In this document: piece by piece, positions 1-7,058 of the stretch
How positions within the stretch are numbered: position 1 is the first letter of the stretch
Layout of the letters: every line of letters starts with the position of its first letter
DNA from: an uncultured Rhodospirillales bacterium
Lineage (GTDB): Bacteria; Pseudomonadota; Alphaproteobacteria; RF32; CAG-239
Length of the DNA stretch: 7,756 nt
NCBI GenBank assembly: GCA_902795665.1
Contig: CADBMA010000139.1
Span: 1-7,756 of the forward strand
Reading direction: 5' to 3'
Translations under genes and position numbers: made by a program
The notes under the pieces: model-generated
What the model saw: only the letters and a program-made list of their open reading frames with translations
Database searches by the model: none
What the model was told of the DNA's origin: nothing

Positions 1-2524
1 GCATAACTGCATCAATTGCTTTTCCGGTTCCCACCTCCGGCGCACTTTGTGCGACAATAGACGCATTTGAATATTGATTATACCGCCCAATAATTTTTGG
101 TGACAATTTTACTTTTACTTCTGCAAAGCTTTCTACTTTTATCATTGCTCCGTTTTGAGAACGTACATACAAATTCTTAACATCTTCAATACTGCGGCGA
201 TAGTCAAAATCTGCCTGAATAATAACCTTGTTCACCTGCCCGCTCAAAGTAATATTATTAACATAGCGCGATCCCAAATTATTTTGCAACACCTCAAACA
301 GTGAGCTTACCTGAATATTAAAAGCTTCCAGCTTGGTACGATCAATATCAAGATAAATATGCGGTGCATCTGCAGTATATACACTGAACGCATAATATAA
401 ATCCGGATTTTTATTAAGAGCGCCAATAAAATTTTGCAATCCGTCAAATAGTTCTTTGGAAGAAACATTTTGATTAACCGCCAAAAACTCCAAGCTCAAA
501 CCGTTGCTTTCGCCAATTCCCGGAATAGCAGGGGGAGCAAAAAAATTTATTTTCACTCCATTCTGATTAGAAAATTTTGCACTTAATTTTTTTGTAATTG
601 CCGAAAGAGATGTTTCTTTTGACTTGCGTTGGTTCCAAGGTTTCAATCCAGCCACACCAAGCGCAACATTCTCTCCGGCTCCCCCCAGCATACTATATCC
701 TGCCACTCCCACAAAATATTCTACACCCTCTACTTTCAGCGCTTCTTCGCCAATTTTACGCAACTCCTCATTAGTCTGATTAATGCTTGAGGTATCAGCA
801 AGCTGAACATCTGCAAATACAATTCCTTGATCCTCTTCTGGCAAAAAAGATGTCGCCGTCATTCGAAACATAATTAATATAATGGCAATTACTGCTGCTG
901 TGACCACCATGGTTATCCGTAAGTGTGATGAAAAAAAATTTACTGCTGACAAATACTTTTGTTTATTGTATTCAATAAAATCATCAAAAATTCTGAAGAA
1001 TTTATATGTTTTTTCTTTGTTTTCATTTTTTAGCAAAACCGCACATAATGACGGACTTAATGTCAGAGCATTGAACGCTGAAAATATTATTGCTGTTGCA
1101 ATGGTCACCGCAAATTGTTGATAAATTTTTCCGGTTATTCCGGCCATTAATCCAACCGGAACAAAAATTGACAGCAGAACAAATGTTGTAGCAATAATCG
1201 CACTTCCAATTTGTTCCATTGCCTTAACTGCCGCCGAATGAGTATCCATGTTTTCATATGCCATAAGATATTGCACTCGTTCAACAACAATAATTGCATC
1301 ATCAACCACCAATCCTATAGCTAAAATCATTGCAAAAAGCGTTAGTATATTAATGTCATAACCCAACACATACAGCACCGCAAAAGTAGCAATTAATGAT
1401 ACCGGAATTGTTATCAATGGAATTAAGGTTGTGCGGATTTTTTGTAAAAAAACATAAGTAACCAACACAACCAATAAAAACGTAATCACTAGGGTTTCTA
1501 CAATTCCCTCAATTGAAGAACGCACATATTGAGTCGAATCATAAGCTACCTCAAGCTCCATATCACCAGAAAATGTCTTAGATAAATTTTTAATTTCTTT
1601 TCGCACATTATTCATTATATTAAGAGAATTAGACCCCGGTGTTTGACTAAGTGACATAATAACAGCCGGAGCATTATTAAATGATGCATTCATTGTATAA
1701 ATATCCGCACCCAGTTCAATCCTTGCCACATCTTCCAGACGCACAATACCTCCGTTGGCTGAAGTAGTAACCACTATCTTCTTAAAATCATCAACCGTAT
1801 TTAATAAACCTTCAGCTGCAAGCGACAAAACCATATTCGCCCCCTCTGCCGCCGGTGCCGAACCAATACTGCCTATCGAGGCCTGAACATTTTGTGAATT
1901 TATAAGATTAACAATATCCGAACTATCAAGCCCTAGTGAGGCGATTTTTTCAGAATTGAGCCAAATTCTCATACTATATTGAGGACCAAAAATCTGCACA
2001 TTGCCAACTCCGGCAACCCTGCCAAGCGGATTTTTAATATTAGCATAAGCATAATTGCTCAAATACAAATCTGTATAAGTGTCATGAGATGACCGCAAGA
2101 CCAAAAGTGCCAGCATATTCGACATTTCTGTTGTAACCTCAAGCCCCTCTTGTTGCACTATCGCTGGCAACTGTGACATAACTTGATTAAGACGGTTTTG
2201 CACTTTTACTTGCGCAATATCCGGATCGGTTCCAATATTAAAAGTAATTGTCAGCTTATAACTTCCGGCATCGTTTGAAGATGAACTCATATACAGCATA
2301 TCCTCAACGCCGTTAATTTGATTTTCAATCGGAACTGCGACTGTATCGACCACAACTTGCGCACTTGCCCCCGGATATGTGGTACTGATTACAATCTGCG
2401 GAGGAGTAATTTGCGGATATTGAGAAATCGGAAGCACCGCAATAGCCAACAATCCCAATAACACCATTACAATTGAAATAACCGCTGCAAAACGCGGACG
2501 GTCAATAAAATAACGTGAGAACAT
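1..2524 (-). CDS. RND (HAE1/AcrB-type) multidrug efflux transporter, 3' end cut by window
   Basis: Inner-membrane proton-driven pump subunit expected to export hydrophobic or amphiphilic compounds through a tripartite complex. The frame is open from the ATG at 2524 to the left edge: 841 residues of a family usually near 1030-1050, so roughly 190-200 C-terminal residues (TM8-12 region) lie outside. It opens MFSRYFIDRPRFA, the typical cytoplasmic start before TM1, followed by the first periplasmic porter domain (VISTTYPGASAQVV near residue 50). The TM4 proton-relay pair is Asp408-Asp409 in GLVVDDAIIVVE. The second periplasmic loop begins near residue 560 (FLPEEDQGIVFADVQL). The TM10 lysine cannot be checked. 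A Shine-Dalgarno AAGGA (2538-2534) lies 9 nt before the ATG. The ATG overlaps the adaptor stop codon (TAATG), so translation is probably coupled. Substrate is unknown; family assignment is secure. No frameshift is seen. Confidence 0.96.
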   Translation of the reverse strand, partial: MFSRYFIDRPRFAAVISIVMVLLGLLAIAVLPISQYPQITPPQIVISTTYPGASAQVVVDTVAVPIENQINGVEDMLYMSSSSNDAGSYKLTITFNIGTDPDIAQVKVQNRLNQVMSQLPAIVQQEGLEVTTEMSNMLALLVLRSSHDTYTDLYLSNYAYANIKNPLGRVAGVGNVQIFGPQYSMRIWLNSEKIASLGLDSSDIVNLINSQNVQASIGSIGSAPAAEGANMVLSLAAEGLLNTVDDFKKIVVTTSANGGIVRLEDVARIELGADIYTMNASFNNAPAVIMSLSQTPGSNSLNIMNNVRKEIKNLSKTFSGDMELEVAYDSTQYVRSSIEGIVETLVITFLLVVLVTYVFLQKIRTTLIPLITIPVSLIATFAVLYVLGYDINILTLFAMILAIGLVVDDAIIVVERVQYLMAYENMDTHSAAVKAMEQIGSAIIATTFVLLSIFVPVGLMAGITGKIYQQFAVTIATAIIFSAFNALTLSPSLCAVLLKNENKEKTYKFFRIFDDFIEYNKQKYLSAVNFFSSHLRITMVVTAAVIAIILIMFRMTATSFLPEEDQGIVFADVQLADTSSINQTNEELRKIGEEALKVEGVEYFVGVAGYSMLGGAGENVALGVAGLKPWNQRKSKETSLSAITKKLSAKFSNQNGVKINFFAPPAIPGIGESNGLSLEFLAVNQNVSSKELFDGLQNFIGALNKNPDLYYAFSVYTADAPHIYLDIDRTKLEAFNIQVSSLFEVLQNNLGSRYVNNITLSGQVNKVIIQADFDYRRSIEDVKNLYVRSQNGAMIKVESFAEVKVKLSPKIIGRYNQYSNASIVAQSAPEVGTGKAIDAVM

Positions 2525-3651
2525 TAATTTTTATCCTTATTTTCATTAATCTCATCTTCAATTACCGTCATTTTTTGCATACTGTCACGCAGTGTAATTT
2601 TGTCTGTAACCAATTTCTCACGTGATGAAAAATTATTTTTAAGTATATAACTGTTGCCATATTCACTTAATATCTCCGCATGGTGTTTTCTGACGATATC
2701 TCCCTCAGCAACATACACAAAGTTTCCATCAGGTTGCAAACTGACTAAATCTTTTGGAAGCACAATTCCTCGATATTGTTTTTCCACCAGCGCCGTAACA
2801 TAGGCATTATCAATTAATTCACGTTGCGGATTTTCAAAATCAGCATAAACAGCAACCGCGTTTGTTGATCTGTCAATTTTATTATCTGCATACCTAAACT
2901 TACCAAACCACTTATAAATACTGCCATCAACAAGCTTAATTCTGATTTTTTCACCTGCAAACATAGTCGGTTGCTTTATCTCATCAAGATAATCTTTATC
3001 ACTGATTGAAAAAACCACTCGTATCGGATTTGTCTGAACAATTCGCAAAAGTTCACTCTGCGGCGACACATAATCTCCAACTGTCAATGGCACACTGCCA
3101 ATCACCCCATCTATCGGCGCAACAATTACCGTATATCCTAAATTTATTTTAGCCCGCGTCAAAGCTGCTTTGGCCTGTTTCAACGAAGCTAATGCTGATA
3201 AAGATTGCGCTCGGGCATTATCCGTTTCTGTTTGTGATACCGCTTTCAAACCGGCCTTTTGAATTCTTTCATAATAATCATGTGCATAGCTATAATCTGC
3301 TTCTGCTTTAGCCACTGCTGCTTCTGCCGCATCAACCGCCGCTTTATATTCAGCAGGTTCAATCATTATCAATTTGTCTCCGGCTTTTACTTGTTGTCCG
3401 CCTTCAACCATAACTTTGCTGATAAAACCATTAATATACGGATGTAAAACCACATCATTAACCGGTTTTACAAAACCTATATATTTTTTCTCAACAGTAA
3501 CTTCACTTTCTTTTGCCGGAATAACGTGAACTTCTGCCTGCATATCAGATTGTATAACCGTTGTCGATTTATGATAAACTCCATATATTAACCATAATAC
3601 AAATATTGCTCCACCGCCGGCTAACCACCAGATGTTTTTTGTTTTTTTCAT
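2524..3651 (-). CDS. HlyD/AcrA-family membrane fusion protein (RND periplasmic adaptor)
   Basis: Periplasmic adaptor linking the RND pump encoded immediately downstream to an outer-membrane channel; 375 residues, normal for the family. A short basic N-terminus (MKKTKN) precedes one hydrophobic segment at about residues 8-28. There is no lipobox cysteine, so the protein is probably held by an uncleaved anchor rather than a lipid as in AcrA. Then come a half lipoyl domain (about 67-98, NGFISKVMVEGGQQVKAGD), an Ala/Lys-rich coiled-coil hairpin (about 99-170), the second lipoyl half (172-200, VAPIDGVIGSVPLTVGDYV), a beta-barrel (about 208-290) and the membrane-proximal domain (about 291-365). I chose the ATG at 3651 because GAGGG (3660-3656) lies just upstream; an in-frame TTG at 3666 would add five residues. 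First gene of the leftward operon; substrate unknown. Confidence 0.95.
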   Translation of the reverse strand: MKKTKNIWWLAGGGAIFVLWLIYGVYHKSTTVIQSDMQAEVHVIPAKESEVTVEKKYIGFVKPVNDVVLHPYINGFISKVMVEGGQQVKAGDKLIMIEPAEYKAAVDAAEAAVAKAEADYSYAHDYYERIQKAGLKAVSQTETDNARAQSLSALASLKQAKAALTRAKINLGYTVIVAPIDGVIGSVPLTVGDYVSPQSELLRIVQTNPIRVVFSISDKDYLDEIKQPTMFAGEKIRIKLVDGSIYKWFGKFRYADNKIDRSTNAVAVYADFENPQRELIDNAYVTALVEKQYRGIVLPKDLVSLQPDGNFVYVAEGDIVRKHHAEILSEYGNSYILKNNFSSREKLVTDKITLRDSMQKMTVIEDEINENKDKN

Positions 3652-3784
3652 ATTGCCCTCACACAATCAGAATTAAATTTTTAAATAATTTGATTTATTG
3701 GCAATTCAAGTCATAATTTTAATCAAATTTTTAGATATTTTCCGCTATAGTTACACCACATTACAATCAATTGGAACAAAGCCG
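3652..3784. promoter_or_regulatory. Divergent promoter region between efflux and cell-wall operons
   Basis: This is the only non-coding stretch in the window. It separates two head-to-head start codons and must hold the promoters for both operons unless they are transcribed from elsewhere. It is very AT-rich and no promoter matches the sigma-70 consensus well. On the plus strand TATAGT (3746-3751) is a reasonable -10, but the matching -35 position (around 3723-3728, TCAAAT) is poor. TTGGCA (3698-3703) resembles a -35 but has no good -10 at 16-18 nt. On the minus strand only weak AT-rich candidates are seen. No tRNA-like fold, riboswitch or terminator is apparent. The promoter role follows from gene orientation; exact elements are uncertain. 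Confidence 0.55.
3687..3729. repeat. Perfect 9-bp inverted repeat, possible operator
   Basis: AATTTGATT (3687-3695) and its exact reverse complement AATCAAATT (3721-3729) are separated by 25 bp in the middle of the divergent intergenic region. The arms do not extend further in either direction. The position between two divergent starts suits a repressor or activator site for the efflux operon. However, the arms are AT-rich and a repeat of this size has a modest probability of arising by chance in such sequence. No regulator gene is in the window. Confidence 0.3.
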
Positions 3785-4828
3785 ATGTTATATAGTTTTT
3801 TAAATCCGATAACCGCCAATATTTTAGCATTTTTTACAGCTCTGACTATAATGCTGACTTGCGGAAAAAATTTTATTGCATTAATGCACTCATGGCAGCA
3901 CGACGGACAACCTATACGTGAATGCGGACCGCAAAGCCATTTGAGCAAAAAGGGAACCCCGACAATGGGAGGCATCTTAATTTTGGCGGCAATAAGCATG
4001 ACCATTCTGTTGTATGCCGACCTATCAACACCGGAAACATGGATTTGTCTGGGTGTAATTGCTGTTTTTGGAACTGCCGGATTTTTTGATGACTATATCA
4101 AAGTCAAACGTCATACCCCTGATGCCATGACTGCCAAAATAAAATTATTAATTCAGTTCGCTGCTGCAGCCGGAATAGCTGGCTTTGCCGTATTGCGCTA
4201 TCCGGAACCCATAAACTTCAGCACTATAATTCCATATTTCAATATGCCTCTGAACTTATGGTACATCTACATCCCTTTCTTAATGATTGTTATTGCCGGA
4301 ACTTCTAACGCTGTCAATTTAAGCGATGGCTTGGACGGCTTGGCATCTGGACTGCTCCTGCCTCCTTTTACCGTTTTTATGGTTATTGCTCTGGGATCAA
4401 TTATAGTTTATGAAACCCCTGTTGATTTGTTCAGCATCGGAGTTGTTTGTTCCGCGGTCATTGGAGCCTGCTTAGGATTTTTATGGTTTAACAGCTCGCC
4501 GGCACAGATATTTATGGGCGATACCGGCTCTCTGGCGCTTGGCGCTCTGCTCGGAACCATTGCCGTTATGCTAAAACAAGAATTATTGCTGGCCATTATC
4601 GGTATTGTATTTGTAATAGAAGCTCTTTCTGTAATGTTACAAGTATTCTGGTACAAAAAAACCAAAACCAGAATTTTCAAAATGGCTCCTATTCACCACC
4701 ACTTTGAACAATCCGGTTGGAAAGAAACCACCGTAGTTTCTCGTTTTCGAATCATTGGGTGGATTGCAGCAATACTAGGTCTGTTGACAATGATTTTGCC
4801 ATCATTCGGAATGTGGTTTGGAGAATAA
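3785..4828 (+). CDS. mraY: Phospho-N-acetylmuramoyl-pentapeptide transferase (lipid I synthase)
   Basis: Polytopic inner-membrane enzyme that transfers phospho-MurNAc-pentapeptide from UDP to undecaprenyl phosphate, giving lipid I. Family signatures are in order: SHLSKKGTPTMGGI near residues 51-64, the Asp102-Asp103 pair in GFFDDYIKVK, NAVNLSDGLDGLA near 178-190, Asp246 in FMGDTGSLALG and the His304-306 triad in MAPIHHHFE. These match the Mg-binding and catalytic residues of E. coli MraY (D115, D116, D267). At 347 residues it is slightly shorter than E. coli (360), mostly at the N-terminus. The start is the ATG at 3785 (MLYSFLNP, like other MraY openings) with only a weak GGA 9 nt upstream; a TTG at 3698 would extend it by 29 residues. 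First gene of the rightward cell-wall operon; murF is not upstream and murD is not downstream. Confidence 0.97.
   Translation: MLYSFLNPITANILAFFTALTIMLTCGKNFIALMHSWQHDGQPIRECGPQSHLSKKGTPTMGGILILAAISMTILLYADLSTPETWICLGVIAVFGTAGFFDDYIKVKRHTPDAMTAKIKLLIQFAAAAGIAGFAVLRYPEPINFSTIIPYFNMPLNLWYIYIPFLMIVIAGTSNAVNLSDGLDGLASGLLLPPFTVFMVIALGSIIVYETPVDLFSIGVVCSAVIGACLGFLWFNSSPAQIFMGDTGSLALGALLGTIAVMLKQELLLAIIGIVFVIEALSVMLQVFWYKKTKTRIFKMAPIHHHFEQSGWKETTVVSRFRIIGWIAAILGLLTMILPSFGMWFGE
4820..4824 (+). promoter_or_regulatory. Ribosome binding site of ftsW
   Basis: GGAGA overlaps the last codons of mraY. Its GGAG core lies 7 nt before the ATG at 4831. It fixes the ftsW start there rather than at the upstream in-frame codon at 4717, which would give a hydrophilic extension read from inside mraY. 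Confidence 0.7.
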
Positions 4829-4830
4829 CA

Positions 4831-5958
4831 ATGCTATCTGCGCATGGAAATCATAGCCGATTGGCAAACTGGTGGTGGACAGTTGATAAAACACTGATAA
4901 TTTGCATATGCGCACTTATGTTGATTGGTATATTTTTAACTTTTTCCGCCAGTCCGGCTGTGGCAACCCGCATTGGATTTGGAAGTTATCATTTTATAAA
5001 ACGCCATTTGTTTTTTGCCCCTATAGCTTTTGCTGTAATGATTTTTCTCTCAATGCAACGTCTAAAAGTTATACGCCGCCTTTCTCTTTTGGGATACGTT
5101 ATCGCAATTGCATTGGTATGCATGACTTTCATCACCGGCGAAGCAAACAAAGGAGCATCTCGCTGGATTTCGCTTTTTGGATTTTCTTTGCAGCCGTCAG
5201 AATTTGTCAAACCGTTTTTTATTATCACTGCGGCTTGGCTGTTTGACGGACACCATCGGCATACCGAGTTTCCCGGAAATTGGCTATCACTTGGATTATT
5301 TATCATAACTGCCGGATTAATAGTCTGCCAACCTGATGTAGGTATGACAATTGTAGTCAGTTTGGTTTGGGGATTTCAATTTTATTTAAGCGGACTGCCT
5401 ATGATATGGGTTTTTGCTCTGGGTGGAATAGGTATTTTCGGATTGGTTGGTGCTTATTTCTTGCTTCCGCACTTTCAAACCCGTTTTCATCAATTTTTTG
5501 CTTCCGGCGGAGAACTGAGTTTTCAGGTAAAAAAATCTATCGAAGCTTTTCAAAGCGGCAACTTATTCGGACGCGGCCCTGGCGAAGGAATTGTCCGTTC
5601 GCATATTCCTGATGCTCACACCGACTTTATCTATGCCGTTGCCGCTGAAGAATATGGTGTTTTTTTGTGTTTAATTATTGTTGTTCTATATGCCACCATT
5701 GTAATTCGCTCCCTTTTAATTTCATGCAAAGAAAATAATATGTTTATAATTTTATCTGCTGCCGGCCTGTCGGCATCATTCGGATTGCAGTCAATCATAA
5801 ATATGTCCTCTACCTTACACTTAATTCCAACCAAAGGTATGACATTACCTTTCATTTCTTATGGAGGATCTTCAATAATTGCCACAGCTATCGGCATGGG
5901 AATGCTACTTGCTATTACTCGCAAAAATGTTCACGCGGAGGATAAAGATGACAACTGA
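4831..5958 (+). CDS. ftsW: SEDS-family septal peptidoglycan glycosyltransferase
   Basis: Polytopic inner-membrane glycan polymerase that uses lipid II at the division septum with a class B penicillin-binding protein (FtsI). It has 375 residues, normal for FtsW. Motifs seen: KGASRWI from residue 107 leading into LQPSEFVK, QPDVG (167-171), FGRGPGEGI before DAHTDF with the likely catalytic Asp265 (equivalent to Asp297 of E. coli FtsW), and PTKGMTLPFISYGGSS (333-348). The latter two resemble FtsW more than RodA, and the neighbours mraY and murG support that choice. About ten hydrophobic segments are evident. It begins 2 nt after the mraY stop and ends 11 nt inside murG. In many proteobacteria murD lies between mraY and ftsW; here it is absent. 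Confidence 0.95.
   Translation: MLSAHGNHSRLANWWWTVDKTLIICICALMLIGIFLTFSASPAVATRIGFGSYHFIKRHLFFAPIAFAVMIFLSMQRLKVIRRLSLLGYVIAIALVCMTFITGEANKGASRWISLFGFSLQPSEFVKPFFIITAAWLFDGHHRHTEFPGNWLSLGLFIITAGLIVCQPDVGMTIVVSLVWGFQFYLSGLPMIWVFALGGIGIFGLVGAYFLLPHFQTRFHQFFASGGELSFQVKKSIEAFQSGNLFGRGPGEGIVRSHIPDAHTDFIYAVAAEEYGVFLCLIIVVLYATIVIRSLLISCKENNMFIILSAAGLSASFGLQSIINMSSTLHLIPTKGMTLPFISYGGSSIIATAIGMGMLLAITRKNVHAEDKDDN
5937..5941 (+). promoter_or_regulatory. Ribosome binding site of murG
   Basis: GGAGG lies inside the 3' end of ftsW, 6 nt before the ATG at 5948. It is the strongest Shine-Dalgarno in the window and places the murG start there, with an 11-nt overlap with ftsW, rather than at the upstream in-frame codon at 5879. 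Confidence 0.75.
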
Positions 5959-7057
5959 TAAAAAAACACCTTTGATAATTTTGACCGCCGGTGGAACCGG
6001 AGGCCACGTTTACCCTGCCGATGCTTTGGCTCAAGAATTATCCAAACGCAGATATAAATTGGTGCTGGTCACTGATAAAAGAGGCCTGCACAATTATCGC
6101 GGAAAACTTGGTGAGATTAAAAACTATCAAGTATGGAGTGGTGCTCTGGTCGGAAAAAGCAAATGGTTCAAAATAAAAAGTTTGTGTAAAACCATCTTTG
6201 GCATTTTGCAATCTATGGTAATTATTATTCGCAATCACCCACGCTGTGTTGTCGGTTTTGGAGGCTATGCTTCATTTCCTTGCTCGGTGGCCGCTCTCTT
6301 GTTAGGGGTACCATTAATAATCCACGAACAAAACTCTGTCATGAGCCGCACCAACCGCTTTTTGGCCAAATACGCTTCTGCGGTTGCAACCAGTTTTCCA
6401 AACACTAAATACGCCCCCAGAAATGAGCGTTGCATTCATTCCGGAATGCCGGTGCGCCCTGAAATAAGAGCCCTTTTTGAACGCTCTTATACAATGCCTG
6501 CTGATGATGAGAAGTTTAATCTGCTTGTTTTGGGAGGATCTCAAGGAGCCAAAATATTCAGTGAGGTTATTCCCCAAGCCATAAAATTATTAACTCCGGA
6601 ACAACAAAAAAAAATCCATATTATCCAACAGTGCCGCCAAGAAGATATTGCAGAACTTCAACAAGCATATACCTCGACCGCTTGTTCAACAACCATTTCG
6701 CACTTTTTTGAAAATATGCCGGAATTATACGCCAAATGTCACTTAATAATATCTCGCGCCGGCGCGTCAAGTGTTAGCGAAATAGCCACGGCAGGCATTC
6801 CTTCGATTCTTGTTCCCTTGCCGACAGCAGCCGATGACCATCAAACACTAAATGCTGCCGAATTAAAAAATAGAAAAGGCGGCATAGTCATTTCTCAATC
6901 AGCATTTAATGCCGACAAACTTTTCGAAGTTCTGAATAATTTCTTGGTTACTCCGCAAAAATTAAAAGATTTTGCAGCCAACACCAAAAAATTTGCCAAA
7001 ATTAATGCCAACAAACGTTTGGCAAACATTGTTGAATGTCTTTCAAAGCGAGGCTGA
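5948..7057 (+). CDS. murG: UDP-GlcNAc: lipid I N-acetylglucosaminyltransferase (lipid II synthase)
   Basis: Peripheral enzyme on the cytoplasmic face of the inner membrane, GT28 family with a GT-B fold; it adds GlcNAc to lipid I to make lipid II. It has 369 residues, near the usual 355-375. The N-terminal glycine loop is GGTGGH at residues 15-20. VVGFGGYASFP and LIIHEQNSVMSRTNRFLAKY form the membrane/acceptor half. The C-terminal half opens with GGSQGA from residue 196. The donor site follows with RAGASSVSEIA, where Glu278 matches the E. coli ribose-binding Glu269, and DDHQTLNA (Asp296-Ala303). The interdomain motif usually written GNPVR reads GMPVR here. A run of nine A (6606-6614) lies in frame and causes no break. 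Overlaps ftsW by 11 nt and is followed 1 nt later by murB; murC, often next, is absent. Confidence 0.97.
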   Translation: MTTDKKTPLIILTAGGTGGHVYPADALAQELSKRRYKLVLVTDKRGLHNYRGKLGEIKNYQVWSGALVGKSKWFKIKSLCKTIFGILQSMVIIIRNHPRCVVGFGGYASFPCSVAALLLGVPLIIHEQNSVMSRTNRFLAKYASAVATSFPNTKYAPRNERCIHSGMPVRPEIRALFERSYTMPADDEKFNLLVLGGSQGAKIFSEVIPQAIKLLTPEQQKKIHIIQQCRQEDIAELQQAYTSTACSTTISHFFENMPELYAKCHLIISRAGASSVSEIATAGIPSILVPLPTAADDHQTLNAAELKNRKGGIVISQSAFNADKLFEVLNNFLVTPQKLKDFAANTKKFAKINANKRLANIVECLSKRG

Positions 7058-7058
7058 T

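Noticed and set aside
882..1121. Plus-strand open frame of 79 codons
   Set aside because: It lies wholly antisense within the RND transporter frame, which has strong family motifs. The translation looks like no known protein and has no convincing ribosome binding site.
4408..4680. Minus-strand open frame of 90 codons inside mraY
   Set aside because: Antisense shadow of the conserved mraY C-terminal half; the opposite strand encodes the catalytic Asp motif there.
4717..4830. N-terminal extension of FtsW into mraY
   Set aside because: The extra 38 residues are hydrophilic, read from mraY sequence in another frame, and a good Shine-Dalgarno supports the ATG at 4831.
4072..5320. Frequent TGCCGGA words, for example ACTGCCGGATT at two places, as a possible uptake or regulatory repeat
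   Set aside because: They fall in frame as Ala-Gly codons or related pairs, consistent with codon preference (GCC, GGA); spacing and orientation show no pattern.
5879..5947. N-terminal extension of MurG into ftsW
   Set aside because: The ATG at 5948 has GGAGG at 6-nt spacing and gives the normal distance to the GGTGGH loop.
6606..6614. Run of nine A in murG, with similar eight-base runs at 931-938 and 7074-7081, as possible frameshift or slippage sites
   Set aside because: Each frame continues intact with recognisable family sequence on both sides, so nothing suggests a break or programmed slippage.
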